From RCIO01 sp035555795 (GTDB taxonomy: Bacteria; Pseudomonadota; Alphaproteobacteria; Rhizobiales; Rhizobiaceae): a stretch of 35,427 bases of DNA. Position 1 is the stretch's first letter, and the number at the start of each line of letters is the position of its first letter. The DNA is taken from NCBI GenBank assembly GCA_035555795.1, contig DATMGE010000010.1, positions 1-35,427 of the forward strand, written 5' to 3'. Shown here piece after piece: positions 1 to 7,741 of this stretch. Both the position numbers and the translations under genes were made by a program. A model generated the notes under the pieces. The model saw only the letters and a program-made list of their open reading frames with translations. It had not been told where the DNA came from and made no database searches.

Positions 1-942
1 AGCGAGGAACATGCCGTCCGCGTCCAGCGCCAGTTCGGAAATGGCATAGCCGTCGCGGGCGTGGTGGTCGCCGAGAAAGGCCTCGCCGCGATCGCTCACC
101 CATTTCACCGGCCGCTCGACCTTCTTCGACGCCCATAGCGCCAGGACCGGCTCGGGATGCGGCATGCCCTTGAGGCCGAAGCCGCCGCCGACATCGTGCG
201 AGATCACCTGGAGCCGGCTCGGCGGGATGCCGAGCACGCCGGCAAATTCGGCCCGCGTCTGGTGCGGACCCTGCACGCCGGCGCGCAGCTGGTAACGCCC
301 CGTCCGGCGATCCCAGGTCGCCAGCGCGCTGCGCGGCTCCATCGCCACGGTGGTGATGCGCGAAATGCGCTGCTCGACGCGGGCGACGTGATGCGCCTTC
401 GCAAAGGCGGCGTCGGTCGCGTCCTTGTCGCCGAGATTGGCGAGCACGCAGAGATTGCCGGGCACCATGTCCCACACCTGTGGCGCGCCCTCTTCAAGTG
501 CGGCGCGCGCATCAGTCACCGCCGGCAGCGGATCATAGTCGATCTCGACCAGTTCGGACGCGTCGGTGGCGAGTTCGCGCGTTTCGGCCACGACGATGGC
601 GACCGGCTCGCCGACGAAATGCACGATATCGTCGGGCAGCATGCGATAGGGCGGGACGAGGTTCGGCTTGCCGTCCGGTCCGGTCGAGGTGACCCACGGC
701 TTGAAGGTGCCGAGCTTGTCGGCGGCCACATCCGCGCCGGTCAGCACGGCGAGCACACCCTCCGTCTCCAGCGCGGCGGAAGCGTCGATCGCGTTGATGC
801 GCGCATGGGCATGCGGCGAGCGGATGACGAACATCCAGGTCTGGCGCGGGGCCTCGAAATCGGACGTATATTGTCCCCGGCCGGTCGTCAGCCTGTCATC
901 CTCATAGCGTGCGACCGACTGGCCTACTCCCAATTCACGCAT
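1..942 (-). CDS. Molybdopterin-binding dehydrogenase large subunit (CoxL/XdhB family), 3' end cut by window edge
   Basis: The first 314 codons of a xanthine dehydrogenase/CO-dehydrogenase-type large subunit are read on the minus strand. The ATG at 942 has a GGAGG 5 bases upstream. The start MRELGVGQSVARYEDDRLTT is the typical opening of aerobic CoxL-like hydroxylases, followed by the a/b hammerhead domain (RSPHAHARI, then FVGEPVAIVVAE) and the beginning of the molybdopterin domain (GPHQTR, GGGFGLKG at about residues 253-260). The family transfers oxygen from water to a carbon centre of an aromatic, heterocyclic or aldehyde substrate using Mo-cytosine dinucleotide. The active-site loop that separates true CO dehydrogenases from other hydroxylases lies beyond the edge, so the substrate is unknown; CO is not implied. 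The gene diverges from the MmgE/PrpD gene across a short region holding a palindromic operator. The FAD and 2Fe-2S subunits, if present, are outside the window. Confidence 0.9.
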   Translation of the reverse strand, partial: MRELGVGQSVARYEDDRLTTGRGQYTSDFEAPRQTWMFVIRSPHAHARINAIDASAALETEGVLAVLTGADVAADKLGTFKPWVTSTGPDGKPNLVPPYRMLPDDIVHFVGEPVAIVVAETRELATDASELVEIDYDPLPAVTDARAALEEGAPQVWDMVPGNLCVLANLGDKDATDAAFAKAHHVARVEQRISRITTVAMEPRSALATWDRRTGRYQLRAGVQGPHQTRAEFAGVLGIPPSRLQVISHDVGGGFGLKGMPHPEPVLALWASKKVERPVKWVSDRGEAFLGDHHARDGYAISELALDADGMFLA

Positions 943-983
943 TTGCGCCTCCGCATCCGCTGCTCGCAATTGAGCTTAGGTAA

Positions 984-995
984 TTAACATATTAA
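984..995. promoter_or_regulatory. Palindromic operator candidate, box 1 (TTAACATATTAA)
   Basis: A near-perfect AT-rich palindrome lies in the divergent promoter between the molybdopterin dehydrogenase gene (start 942) and the MmgE/PrpD gene. It differs by one base in its 10-base core from the two TTAACATGTT boxes at 3655-3664 and 3756-3765. Size and symmetry fit a MarR dimer, and the HpaR-like MarR gene is the nearest regulator. Binding is inferred, not shown. Confidence 0.6.
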
Positions 996-1039
996 ACTTA
1001 GCTCGCAAGAATTGCGAAGTGGACAGGGAGGTATCGGTT

Positions 1040-2425
1040 TTGGGGCTGCCAGACAACAGGGTGACCGCGCAGCTTGCGCGACATGTAGCACATTTTCCCG
1101 CCGAATCGGTGCCTGCGGACGTCATTGAATGCACCAAGCGCAGCCTGCTCGACGCGCTCGGCGTGACGCTGGCGGCGAGCCGTCTGGGCGATGCGGCTGC
1201 ACCCTTCGTGGCCATGGCGCGCGAGGCGCGAGGGGCTGGCCCCGTGCCGGTGGTGGGCATGGGCTTTTCCGCGCCGGCATCGCTGGCCGCGCTCGCCAAT
1301 GGCGCGCTGGCCCATGCGCTCGATTTCGAGGACACGCATGATGCGGCCATTGTGCATCCCTATGCAGCGACCATTCCCGCCGCGCTCTCGGCGCTGGCCG
1401 GGCGCGAGGCGTCGGGGCTGGAATTCCTCGCTTCCATCGCCCACGGTGCCAATCTCGTCTGCCGCGTGTCGCTCGCCATGCAGCACAATCCCGAACCCGA
1501 CGGCTGGTTCCTCAACCCGATGCTCAATGCCTATGGCGCGGCGGCGGCGGCCGCACGGCTGATGGGCGCCACGCCCGAGGCTATGGAGAGCGCCTTCTCG
1601 CTTACTTTCGCGCAGGCCACCTGCTCGACCAATGTGAAATATACGCCAGGATCGGTATTCCGCGCCGTGCGCGACGGCTTCAATGCGCAGGGCGGCTATG
1701 TCGCCGCCGCGCTCGCCTCGGCCGGCACGGTCGGGTTCAACGGCACGTTCGACCCGCCGCACGGCTTCTACGAGCTCTATTCGAAGGGGCTGGTGGATCT
1801 CGACCAGCTCGCCGGCGAGCTGGACACGCGCTGGGAGAACCGCGCCATCTCCTACAAGCCCTGGCCGAGCTGCCGCGGCACCCATGCCTTCGTGGAGGCG
1901 GCGCTGGACATCCTTTCGCGGCCCGGCTTCTCCATGGACCGCGTCGAGGAGGTGACGGTGCGTGTCAGCCCCTTCTACGCCACGCTCTGCCATCCGAAGG
2001 AGGAGAAGTGCGCGCCAAAGACCGCGCCGGAAGCCAAGTTCTCCATCCCCTTCGTGCTGGCGACGGCGCTGCTGCGCAATCAGGTCTCGCTCGACGATTT
2101 CGACGACGCCGCGCTTGCCCGCGAGGACGTGCCGGCGCTTGCCCGCCGCATCAAGGTCGCTGTGGATGAGAGCATCGGCCTGCGCGACGCCATGGGCGGC
2201 GGCGTGTCGATCCGCACCGGCGACGGCGCGGTGTGGCGCCATGACGTCACCGAGCCGCGCGGCAGCACCGCCAATCCGATGAGCGACGCCGAATTCGAGG
2301 CGAAGTTCCTCGCCTGCGCCGAGCGCGCGCTGGTGCCACCATCGGGCGCGGCGCGGCTGGCGGAGCTGGTGATGGGACTGGACAGGGCGAAAAGTGCGTC
2401 CGTTCTGCTGGACGCGTTAAGATAA
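1040..2425 (+). CDS. MmgE/PrpD family protein (2-methylcitrate dehydratase-like)
   Basis: A full-length member (461 residues) of the MmgE/PrpD fold, which includes 2-methylcitrate dehydratase, cis-aconitate decarboxylase and iminodisuccinate epimerase. The family hallmark is visible as NGALAHALDFEDTHDAAIVH about 90 residues in, followed by the all-helical core (LNAYGAAAAAARLMGATPE) and the C-terminal lid domain (SYKPWPSCRGTHAFVEAALD, then EEVTVRVSPFY). I chose the TTG at 1040 because AGGGAGG (1025-1031) sits 8 bases before it; an upstream GTG at 1019 is in frame but has no ribosome site. The gene diverges from the molybdopterin dehydrogenase and precedes the MarR gene. Within a catabolic cluster, a dehydration, decarboxylation or isomerisation of a carboxylate is likely; which one cannot be read from sequence. 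Confidence 0.88.
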   Translation: MGLPDNRVTAQLARHVAHFPAESVPADVIECTKRSLLDALGVTLAASRLGDAAAPFVAMAREARGAGPVPVVGMGFSAPASLAALANGALAHALDFEDTHDAAIVHPYAATIPAALSALAGREASGLEFLASIAHGANLVCRVSLAMQHNPEPDGWFLNPMLNAYGAAAAAARLMGATPEAMESAFSLTFAQATCSTNVKYTPGSVFRAVRDGFNAQGGYVAAALASAGTVGFNGTFDPPHGFYELYSKGLVDLDQLAGELDTRWENRAISYKPWPSCRGTHAFVEAALDILSRPGFSMDRVEEVTVRVSPFYATLCHPKEEKCAPKTAPEAKFSIPFVLATALLRNQVSLDDFDDAALAREDVPALARRIKVAVDESIGLRDAMGGGVSIRTGDGAVWRHDVTEPRGSTANPMSDAEFEAKFLACAERALVPPSGAARLAELVMGLDRAKSASVLLDALR

Positions 2426-2561
2426 GGGAGCCATATAGTTTCGTAACAAACGGCTTCGACTTTCCTGCTATTGGATTGCCTACGCTGTTGTGACATATAA
2501 GAGGTTGTTTTTGCAGTGCAGCGGCCGCGTTTCCGGCCAGTGCCAACGCGATGGACAATTG

Positions 2562-3122
2562 ATGCAAAGCGGCGGTCAGAACGAGACGAACGATTCCCCC
2601 AAGGTTCGCAGGAACATGGTGAGCGCGCTTCCGCTCTCGCTTGTGCGGGCGCGCGAGAGCGTAATGAGCCATTTCCGCAACCTTTTGCGGCGCTACAACC
2701 TCACCGAGCCGCAATGGCGCGTCCTGCGCACGATCAATGTGCTGCACGATATCGAGATGACCGAGCTGTCGCGCATCACCGCATTGCTCATGCCCTCGCT
2801 GTCGCGAATCGTGCGCGAGCTGGAGGTGCGCGGCTATCTGAGCAAGGAGGCCGATCCGACCGACCTGCGGCGGATGCTCGTGCGCCTGACCGAAGCCGGC
2901 CGTTCGCTGGTCGAGATGGCCTCCCCCGAATGCGAGGCGGTCTATACCGCGATCCGCGACGTGATGGGCAATGAGAAGGTGCGGCAGCTCAACGCGCTGC
3001 TCGCCGAGCTGGAAACCAAGCTGGCGACGCTCGACATCGAGTTCAACGAGAGCGAGCATCCGTCCAATGTGCTGGCGCTGGCGCCGGGCAAGCAGCGCGG
3101 ACGTCCCCGCAAGAGCGCCTGA
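2562..3122 (+). CDS. MarR family transcriptional regulator, HpaR-like
   Basis: A winged-helix regulator whose core reads LPLSLVRARESVMSHFRNLL followed by NLTEPQWRVLRTINVL, the pattern of HpaR (regulator of homoprotocatechuate catabolism) and its relatives. The recognition helix is in the LMPSLSRIVRELEVRGYL segment, and the wing carries the DLRRMLVRLTEAGR strand pair. The basic tail (KQRGRPRKSA) resembles an AT-hook-like extension and is unusual for the family. The start is uncertain: ATG 2562 has a weak site, a TTG at 2511 has AAGAGG 6 bases before it, and GTG 2490 is also in frame; all keep the whole domain. HpaR-type proteins are dimeric repressors released by aromatic acids or CoA esters. 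The three TTAACAT boxes near it are the likely targets. Confidence 0.9.
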   Translation: MQSGGQNETNDSPKVRRNMVSALPLSLVRARESVMSHFRNLLRRYNLTEPQWRVLRTINVLHDIEMTELSRITALLMPSLSRIVRELEVRGYLSKEADPTDLRRMLVRLTEAGRSLVEMASPECEAVYTAIRDVMGNEKVRQLNALLAELETKLATLDIEFNESEHPSNVLALAPGKQRGRPRKSA

Positions 3123-3129
3123 ACCGGCG

Positions 3130-3153
3130 GGGCCCGCCTTCCGAGGCAGGCCC
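3130..3153. terminator. Hairpin between convergent marR-like and SnoaL-like genes
   Basis: The arms GGGCCCGCCT (3130-3139) and AGGCAGGCCC (3144-3153) pair at 9 of 10 positions around a 4-base loop. It lies in the 49-base gap between two convergent genes and can serve as a bidirectional terminator. There is no U-run, as is common in GC-rich alphaproteobacteria. Confidence 0.5.
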
Positions 3154-3171
3154 GCTTCCATCGGCCCGATA

Positions 3172-3621
3172 TCAGACGGCGGTGCCGCCCGGCTTCCACG
3201 GGCAATCGATGTCGCGCCAGTAATGCACGCGCCGCTCGGCGAACTTGAAGCTCTTTCCGGCACGGACGAAGCGGTCGAGCGAATGGCCGGTCACGTCGAA
3301 GCGCTTCACATTCTCGGCGCTGTACCACTTCGTCACCGTCCAGTAGGACCGCGTCAGATAGCCGTCGGCCGTCGCCTCATAGCGCGTATGGTCGATATGG
3401 TGCTGGCGGCCGCGAAATTCCGGCCGCGCGACGAGACTGCGGAAATAGCCGCCCATCGCGTCCTTTCCATCATAGACGTTGCCGGCGGTGTCCTCGAAGA
3501 CGGCATCGTCGGCGAACAGCTCAAGCATGCCGTCGATGTCGGCCATGTCGAGGCGCCACACATAGTCGGCGATCACGGCCTGCAGCCTGAGAATATCGCC
3601 GTTTTCGAACGGATCTGACAT
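3172..3621 (-). CDS. SnoaL-like / NTF2-fold protein
   Basis: A 149-residue single-domain protein of the SnoaL-like (NTF2) superfamily. It opens with a long helix (DILRLQAVIADYVWRLDMAD), then the conserved pocket segment DGMLELFADDAVFEDTAG, then strands ending in the WTVTKWYSAEN and RVHYWRDIDCPW regions. Members are small cone-shaped hydrolases, isomerases, dehydratases or ring-hydroxylase beta-like subunits; the fold alone does not give the reaction. The start has GGAGGAG 7-10 bases upstream. The gene diverges from the TRAP transporter operon across a 233-base region with two copies of the palindromic box, one only 34 bases from this start, so it probably responds to the same regulator and acts on the same substrate. 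Confidence 0.85.
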   Translation of the reverse strand: MSDPFENGDILRLQAVIADYVWRLDMADIDGMLELFADDAVFEDTAGNVYDGKDAMGGYFRSLVARPEFRGRQHHIDHTRYEATADGYLTRSYWTVTKWYSAENVKRFDVTGHSLDRFVRAGKSFKFAERRVHYWRDIDCPWKPGGTAV

Positions 3622-3654
3622 GAACTTTCTCCTCCCTGTCCTGACGAATGTCGC

Positions 3655-3664
3655 TTAACATGTT
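3655..3664. promoter_or_regulatory. Palindromic operator candidate, box 2 (TTAACATGTT)
   Basis: It is identical over 10 bases to box 3, 101 bases away, and one base different from box 1. It lies 34 bases upstream of the SnoaL-like start codon, where a repressor would cover that gene's promoter or leader. MarR binding is inferred. Confidence 0.6.
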
Positions 3665-3755
3665 CATTTTTGAGCATCATGCAAGCGTCTCATCTGGAGC
3701 CTTCCGCGCACATCGGTAATGTCCGCACAAAACTGCATCGCTCCCCCTTTTAAGT

Positions 3756-3768
3756 TTAACATGTTTAA
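3756..3768. promoter_or_regulatory. Palindromic operator candidate, box 3 (TTAACATGTTTAA)
   Basis: An imperfect palindrome with the TTAACATGTT core, embedded in an AT-rich patch (3748-3775) that is striking in this GC-rich DNA. It is about 90 bases before the DctQ start and faces the TRAP operon. It pairs with box 2 in the same divergent promoter region. Confidence 0.6.
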
Positions 3769-3854
3769 TGTTATGCCTCTTCCGACCGGCTTCTTTCGCG
3801 TGAGCGGAATTCATGCGAGGAAGAGCCGAGGGACCGCTGCGAAGGGAGGAGCGC

Positions 3855-4373
3855 ATGGTTCTGCTGGATCAGATCGGCCGCGCATTGGGCATGGCGCTGA
3901 CCTATGTCGCCATGGCGCTGATGCTCCTCATGTCGCTCCATGTGAGTGCCAGCGTCATCAGCCGGCAGTTCTTCGGCGGCGATATTCCCATGACGCTGGA
4001 GATCACCGCCTATTACTACATGATCGGCATGACATTCCTGCCACTCGTGCTGGTGGACGTGGAAAACGCCCATATCCGCGCCGACTTCCTCAACGAGTTC
4101 CTGCCGCGACGATTCTGGGATTGGCTGGAAGTGCCGACCATGGTCGCGATGTTCGCCTATCTCAGCTTCGTCTGCTGGCGCACTACCGTCGCCGCCATCG
4201 AGCGCACGAATAATGGAGAGGCCATTTTCACTGCCGCCGGCGATCTCGCGATCTGGCCCGCCCGCTGGGTCATGGCGATCAGCCTCGGGCTGGCCGCAGT
4301 CTACTCGCTCGTACAGGCTGCTCGCGCCGTCCTCGTCCTGACGGGACGCCTCGAAGCACCGAAGGGATATTGA
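3855..4373 (+). CDS. dctQ: TRAP transporter small permease (DctQ family)
   Basis: A 172-residue membrane protein with four hydrophobic segments at about residues 10-32, 48-67, 93-112 and 133-158, the layout of DctQ subunits. The stretch LEITAYYYMIGMTFLPLVLV followed by NAHIRADF matches the conserved second-helix region of the family. The ATG at 3855 is preceded by AAGGGAGGA; an in-frame ATG at 3813 would add 14 charged residues not expected in DctQ. The subunit links the receptor-facing and transport parts of a Na+- or H+-driven TRAP importer in the inner membrane. It is the first gene of a receptor/permease operon downstream of operator box 3. Confidence 0.92.
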   Translation: MVLLDQIGRALGMALTYVAMALMLLMSLHVSASVISRQFFGGDIPMTLEITAYYYMIGMTFLPLVLVDVENAHIRADFLNEFLPRRFWDWLEVPTMVAMFAYLSFVCWRTTVAAIERTNNGEAIFTAAGDLAIWPARWVMAISLGLAAVYSLVQAARAVLVLTGRLEAPKGY

Positions 4374-4375
4374 GC

Positions 4376-5674
4376 ATGTCGGGCGTTGCAATCGGCAGCC
4401 TCTCGCTGCTGGCCATCACCGTGCTGATCGCATTTCGCGTCCATATCGGACTGGCGCTCGGCGGCGTCGCGATTCTGGGCCTCTTCGCTCAGATCGGCCC
4501 CACCGCCACCATGGCGATCATCAAGTCGACGCCGTTCGAATTTGCCGCGAACTGGGAACTGTCGGCCATTCCCATGTTCGTGTTCATGGGCAATATCGCC
4601 TTCAATACGGGCATGACGGAATCGCTGTTCAAGGCAGCGCGCCTGTGGCTCGGCCGCCTGCCCGGTGGCCTTGCCGTCGCCACCAATTTCGCCTGTGCCG
4701 GCTTTGCCGCGGCCTCCGGCTCCAGCCTCGCCACCGCCATCGCCATGGGCAGGATCGCCATTCCGGAAATGCGCCGGTACAAATACGATCCCGGCCTCGC
4801 CACCTCCGTCGTGGCTGCAGCCGGAACGCTGGGCTCCATGATCCCGCCGTCGATCCTGCTCGTCCTCTACGGCATCTTCGCCGAGCAGTCGATCAGCAAG
4901 CTTTTCATCGCGGCGATCCTGCCCGGCATCCTGACCGCCGTCATCTATGCGATCATGATCGTCGTGCGCTGCTCCATGAACCCGTCGCTCGCGCCCATTC
5001 CGGACGAGCGTCCCTCATGGCGCGAGCGCTTTCAGGTGCTGATCGAAGTATGGCCATTGCCGCTGCTCGCCGCCGGCGTGATCGGCTCCATCTATGGCGG
5101 CTATGCGACCGCGACCGAGGCCGCGGCGCTCGGTTCGGTCATCGCGATGCTGATCGCCATCGCCCAGCGGCGGCTGACCTTCGACAATCTCCGCCGCAGC
5201 CTCTTCGAGTCGGTCGTCGCCTCCGCCGCGCTGTTCTTCATCGCCATGGGCGCCATCATGATGACCCGCCTGATGGGCTTCACCGCCCTTCCGGTCTATC
5301 TTTCGACCGTGATGGAAGCCTATGCGGTCAGCCCGTTGATGCTGCTGGTCATGACCGCGATCCTGTACCTGATCCTGGGCTGCTTCATCGATGCGCTGGG
5401 GATGGTGCTGCTCACATTGCCGATCCTGCTTCCGCTGTTCAAGGCGCAGGGAATCGACCTCATCTGGTTCGGCATCTTCGTGGTGAAGTTCACCGAGATC
5501 GGCATGATAACGCCGCCGCTTGGGCTCAACATCTTTGCCGCCAAGTCACTCGCCCCGGACGTGCCGCTCTCGAAGATTTTCAAGGGCGCGACATGGTTCC
5601 TGGGATGCGAGTTCGTGGTGGTCGTACTGCTCATCGCCTTCCCGGAAATCACCAGCGTGCTGATTCCGAAGTGA
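4376..5674 (+). CDS. dctM: TRAP transporter large permease (DctM family)
   Basis: A polytopic inner-membrane protein of 432 residues, the usual DctM length, with roughly a dozen hydrophobic stretches. The family core is clear: AASGSSLATAIAMGRIAIPE, then KYDPGLATSVVAAAGTLGSM and IPPSILLVLYG, and in the second half a matching TEAAALGSV and MITPPLGLNIF. These repeats form the two clamshell hairpins of the ion-transporter fold. The ATG at 4376 follows AAGGGA 9 bases upstream, 2 bases after the DctQ stop, implying translational coupling. Together with DctQ and DctP it forms a secondary importer for an organic acid. Confidence 0.95.
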   Translation: MSGVAIGSLSLLAITVLIAFRVHIGLALGGVAILGLFAQIGPTATMAIIKSTPFEFAANWELSAIPMFVFMGNIAFNTGMTESLFKAARLWLGRLPGGLAVATNFACAGFAAASGSSLATAIAMGRIAIPEMRRYKYDPGLATSVVAAAGTLGSMIPPSILLVLYGIFAEQSISKLFIAAILPGILTAVIYAIMIVVRCSMNPSLAPIPDERPSWRERFQVLIEVWPLPLLAAGVIGSIYGGYATATEAAALGSVIAMLIAIAQRRLTFDNLRRSLFESVVASAALFFIAMGAIMMTRLMGFTALPVYLSTVMEAYAVSPLMLLVMTAILYLILGCFIDALGMVLLTLPILLPLFKAQGIDLIWFGIFVVKFTEIGMITPPLGLNIFAAKSLAPDVPLSKIFKGATWFLGCEFVVVVLLIAFPEITSVLIPK

Positions 5675-5744
5675 CGGCCAGGAAGCTGATGTGGAACAAA
5701 CACGTATCCGTCGTTCGCGAACGACGTTTTCAGGGAGGAAGCAG

Positions 5745-6860
5745 ATGTCGAAACTGAAGATTGCCGCGATCGGAAGCGCACTTGCGGCGGCGCTGATGGT
5801 GTCGCAGGGCGCGAGCGCCCAGCAGATCACCTATAATCTCTGGAGCCCGCCCAACGGCCTGGAATACAAGATCGGCCTAGTGCCCTATTTCAAGCGCGTC
5901 ACGGAGAAGACCGGCGGCAAGTTCACCGCGCAGATCTTCACCGCCGGCCAGATGCTCGGCCCGCTGGAAACGATGGGCGGCATCAAGGACGGCGCGGTGT
6001 CGGGCGGCTTCGTGTTCGAGCAGTTCTACGCCAAGGACATTCCGAACACCTACATGTTCAACGAGACCAACGGCTTCAACGACAATATCGTCGCCGCGGC
6101 CGGTGCGGCGACCGAGATGTATTTCAACGATTGCCCCGAATGTCTCGATGAGGCGAAGAAGGCGGGCATCGTCATGCTCGGCGGCCATTCGACCGCCCCC
6201 TACATCCTGATGTGCCGCAACGAGCTGACATCGGTGGACGACCTCGTCGGCAAGCGCATCCGCGGCACCACCGCCTTCCACAATGCCGTCATCAACGCCT
6301 TCGGGGGCGTCGGCGTGAACTTCTCCTTCGCGGAAATCACCCAGGCGATGGAACGCGGCGCGGTGGATTGCGCGGTGGGCACGGAATCCTGGCTCACGGC
6401 CTTCGGTATTGCCGAAATCATCAAGTCGACCATTCCCACGCCGAATTTCGGCTCGCTGCCAACGCTCGGCTTCATCACCTTCAATCGCGGCGTCTGGGAC
6501 GGTTTCGATCCTGCCGTGCGCCAGGCGCTGATCGAGGAAATGCCGGGCTATGTCGCCGACATCACTATGGGCTTCATCGAGGAGCGCGACGACGCAGTCG
6601 CCGCCGGCAAGAAGGCCGGCATGAAGGAAGTCGACCTTGGCGCGCCCTTCCAGGCCAAATACGATGCCTGGAAGACAGCGGAACGCACGCGCGTGATCGA
6701 AGCGGCCAAGGCGCGCGGCTATGACAATGCCGAAGCCTTCCTCGACAAGTATCTCGCCAAATATGAGGAATGGAAGAAGATCGCCGACGAGATCGGCACC
6801 GACAAGGAGAAGTTCCGCCAGACCCTCTGGGACCGCGTCTACAGCAAGGTCAAGCTCTGA
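5745..6860 (+). CDS. dctP: TRAP transporter substrate-binding protein (DctP family)
   Basis: A periplasmic solute receptor of 371 residues. The Sec signal peptide spans residues 1-25 with an ASA-QQ cleavage site. The DctP fold follows, with VDDLVGKRIRGTT carrying Arg173 at the place where DctP proteins bind a ligand carboxylate. The ATG at 5745 has GGGAGGAAG 5-8 bases before it; an upstream in-frame ATG at 5691 would bury the signal peptide and is rejected. It carries several Cys residues (for example FNDCPEC and VDCAVG) that could form a disulfide, less common in this family. The ligand is probably an organic acid; which one is not evident. A strong hairpin after the stop may raise the mRNA level of this gene over the distal ones. 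Confidence 0.94.
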   Translation: MSKLKIAAIGSALAAALMVSQGASAQQITYNLWSPPNGLEYKIGLVPYFKRVTEKTGGKFTAQIFTAGQMLGPLETMGGIKDGAVSGGFVFEQFYAKDIPNTYMFNETNGFNDNIVAAAGAATEMYFNDCPECLDEAKKAGIVMLGGHSTAPYILMCRNELTSVDDLVGKRIRGTTAFHNAVINAFGGVGVNFSFAEITQAMERGAVDCAVGTESWLTAFGIAEIIKSTIPTPNFGSLPTLGFITFNRGVWDGFDPAVRQALIEEMPGYVADITMGFIEERDDAVAAGKKAGMKEVDLGAPFQAKYDAWKTAERTRVIEAAKARGYDNAEAFLDKYLAKYEEWKKIADEIGTDKEKFRQTLWDRVYSKVKL

Positions 6861-6876
6861 CCTGCCCATAAGTCCA

Positions 6877-6906
6877 CGGCCCGCGCGGTTCCAACCGCGC
6901 GGGCCG
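6877..6906. terminator. Perfect 14-bp hairpin after dctP
   Basis: Arms CGGCCCGCGCGGTT (6877-6890) and AACCGCGCGGGCCG (6893-6906) are exact complements separated by two bases. The following bases are GCGCTATTTCC, so there is no proper U-run. It sits between the abundant receptor gene and the enzyme genes of the same strand, and probably terminates part of the transcription or protects the 3' end of the dctP message. Confidence 0.7.
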
Positions 6907-6934
6907 CGCTATTTCCGATGCCTCAGGTGCGCTG

Positions 6935-7741
6935 ATGTCCGAAATTCCGCAATATGAAGTCTATGCAATCCGCTATGCGATGCGCGATGCGCAGCGGCGC
7001 GACCATTTCCTCTTCGGCGACCCGCATGAGGGCGACATGCCGATGGACTATTATGTCTGGGCGGCGGTGGGCCCGGAGCGCAGCTTCGTCATCGATACCG
7101 GCTTCACGGCGGAGACGGCGGCCGACCGCAAGCGCACCTTCCTGCGCGACCCGATTGAGGCGCTGCGGCTGGTCGGCGTCGATCCCGACACGGTGGGCGA
7201 CGTCATCCTCACCCATCTCCATTACGACCATGTCGGCAATTTCCACCGCTTCCCCAAGGCGCGGTTCCACTTGCAGGAGCCGGAGATCCATTTCGCCACC
7301 GGCCGCCACATGAAGCACGACTTCCTGCAACATCCGTTCAATGTCGACGATGTCGTGGGCGTGGTGCGCCTCAACTACGCCAAGCGCGTCGATTTCCTCA
7401 ACGGCCCGGCGGAGATCGCGCCGGGCATCAAGGTCCATCCGGTGGGCGGCCATTCGGTCGGCCTGCAATTCGTCACCGTCAATACGCGCATCGGCACGTT
7501 GGTTCTCGCTTCCGATGCGACACATTTCTACGAGAACCTGCATTCGCGCCGGCCCTTCCCGGCGGTGGTCAGCACGCCGGACATGTATGACGCCTTCGAA
7601 GCGCTCGAAGCCGCCGCACCGACGCCCGACCACATCATTCCGGGGCATGATCCGCTGGTGATGAAGCGCTTTTCCGCACCGTCGAAGGATCTGGAAGGCA
7701 TCGTCGTGCGGCTCGACGCGCCGGCGAAGCCGATGCCGTGA
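6935..7741 (+). CDS. Metallo-beta-lactamase-fold hydrolase, N-acyl homoserine lactonase-like
   Basis: A 268-residue MBL-fold enzyme. The dinuclear zinc site is complete: His94-x-His96-x-Asp98-His99 (HLHYDH), His173 in GGHSVG, Asp194 in ASDATHF and His238 in GHDP. The overall layout is that of the AttM/AiiA-type N-acyl homoserine lactonase family, although many relatives hydrolyse other lactones or esters. No signal peptide is seen, so it is cytosolic. Its stop overlaps the next start (TGATG), and it follows the DctP hairpin, so it belongs to the catabolic operon. In this context hydrolysis of a lactone or ester intermediate of the imported compound is more likely than quorum quenching, but that is inference. 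Confidence 0.88.
   Translation: MSEIPQYEVYAIRYAMRDAQRRDHFLFGDPHEGDMPMDYYVWAAVGPERSFVIDTGFTAETAADRKRTFLRDPIEALRLVGVDPDTVGDVILTHLHYDHVGNFHRFPKARFHLQEPEIHFATGRHMKHDFLQHPFNVDDVVGVVRLNYAKRVDFLNGPAEIAPGIKVHPVGGHSVGLQFVTVNTRIGTLVLASDATHFYENLHSRRPFPAVVSTPDMYDAFEALEAAAPTPDHIIPGHDPLVMKRFSAPSKDLEGIVVRLDAPAKPMP

Noticed and set aside
1..942. Naming the left-edge gene coxL for CO oxidation
   Set aside because: The diagnostic active-site loop is outside the window and no small or medium subunits are seen; many hydroxylases share this N-terminal part.
157..987. Plus-strand frame of 276 codons at the left edge
   Set aside because: Antisense to the molybdopterin dehydrogenase, whose motifs and ribosome site are clear on the minus strand.
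998..2242. Minus-strand frame of 414 codons opposite MmgE/PrpD
   Set aside because: Arg/Gly/His-rich shadow without motifs.
2438..2451. GTTTCGTAACAAAC inverted repeat upstream of the MarR gene as an autoregulatory box
   Set aside because: Only four-base arms and no similarity to the TTAACAT boxes; too weak to call.
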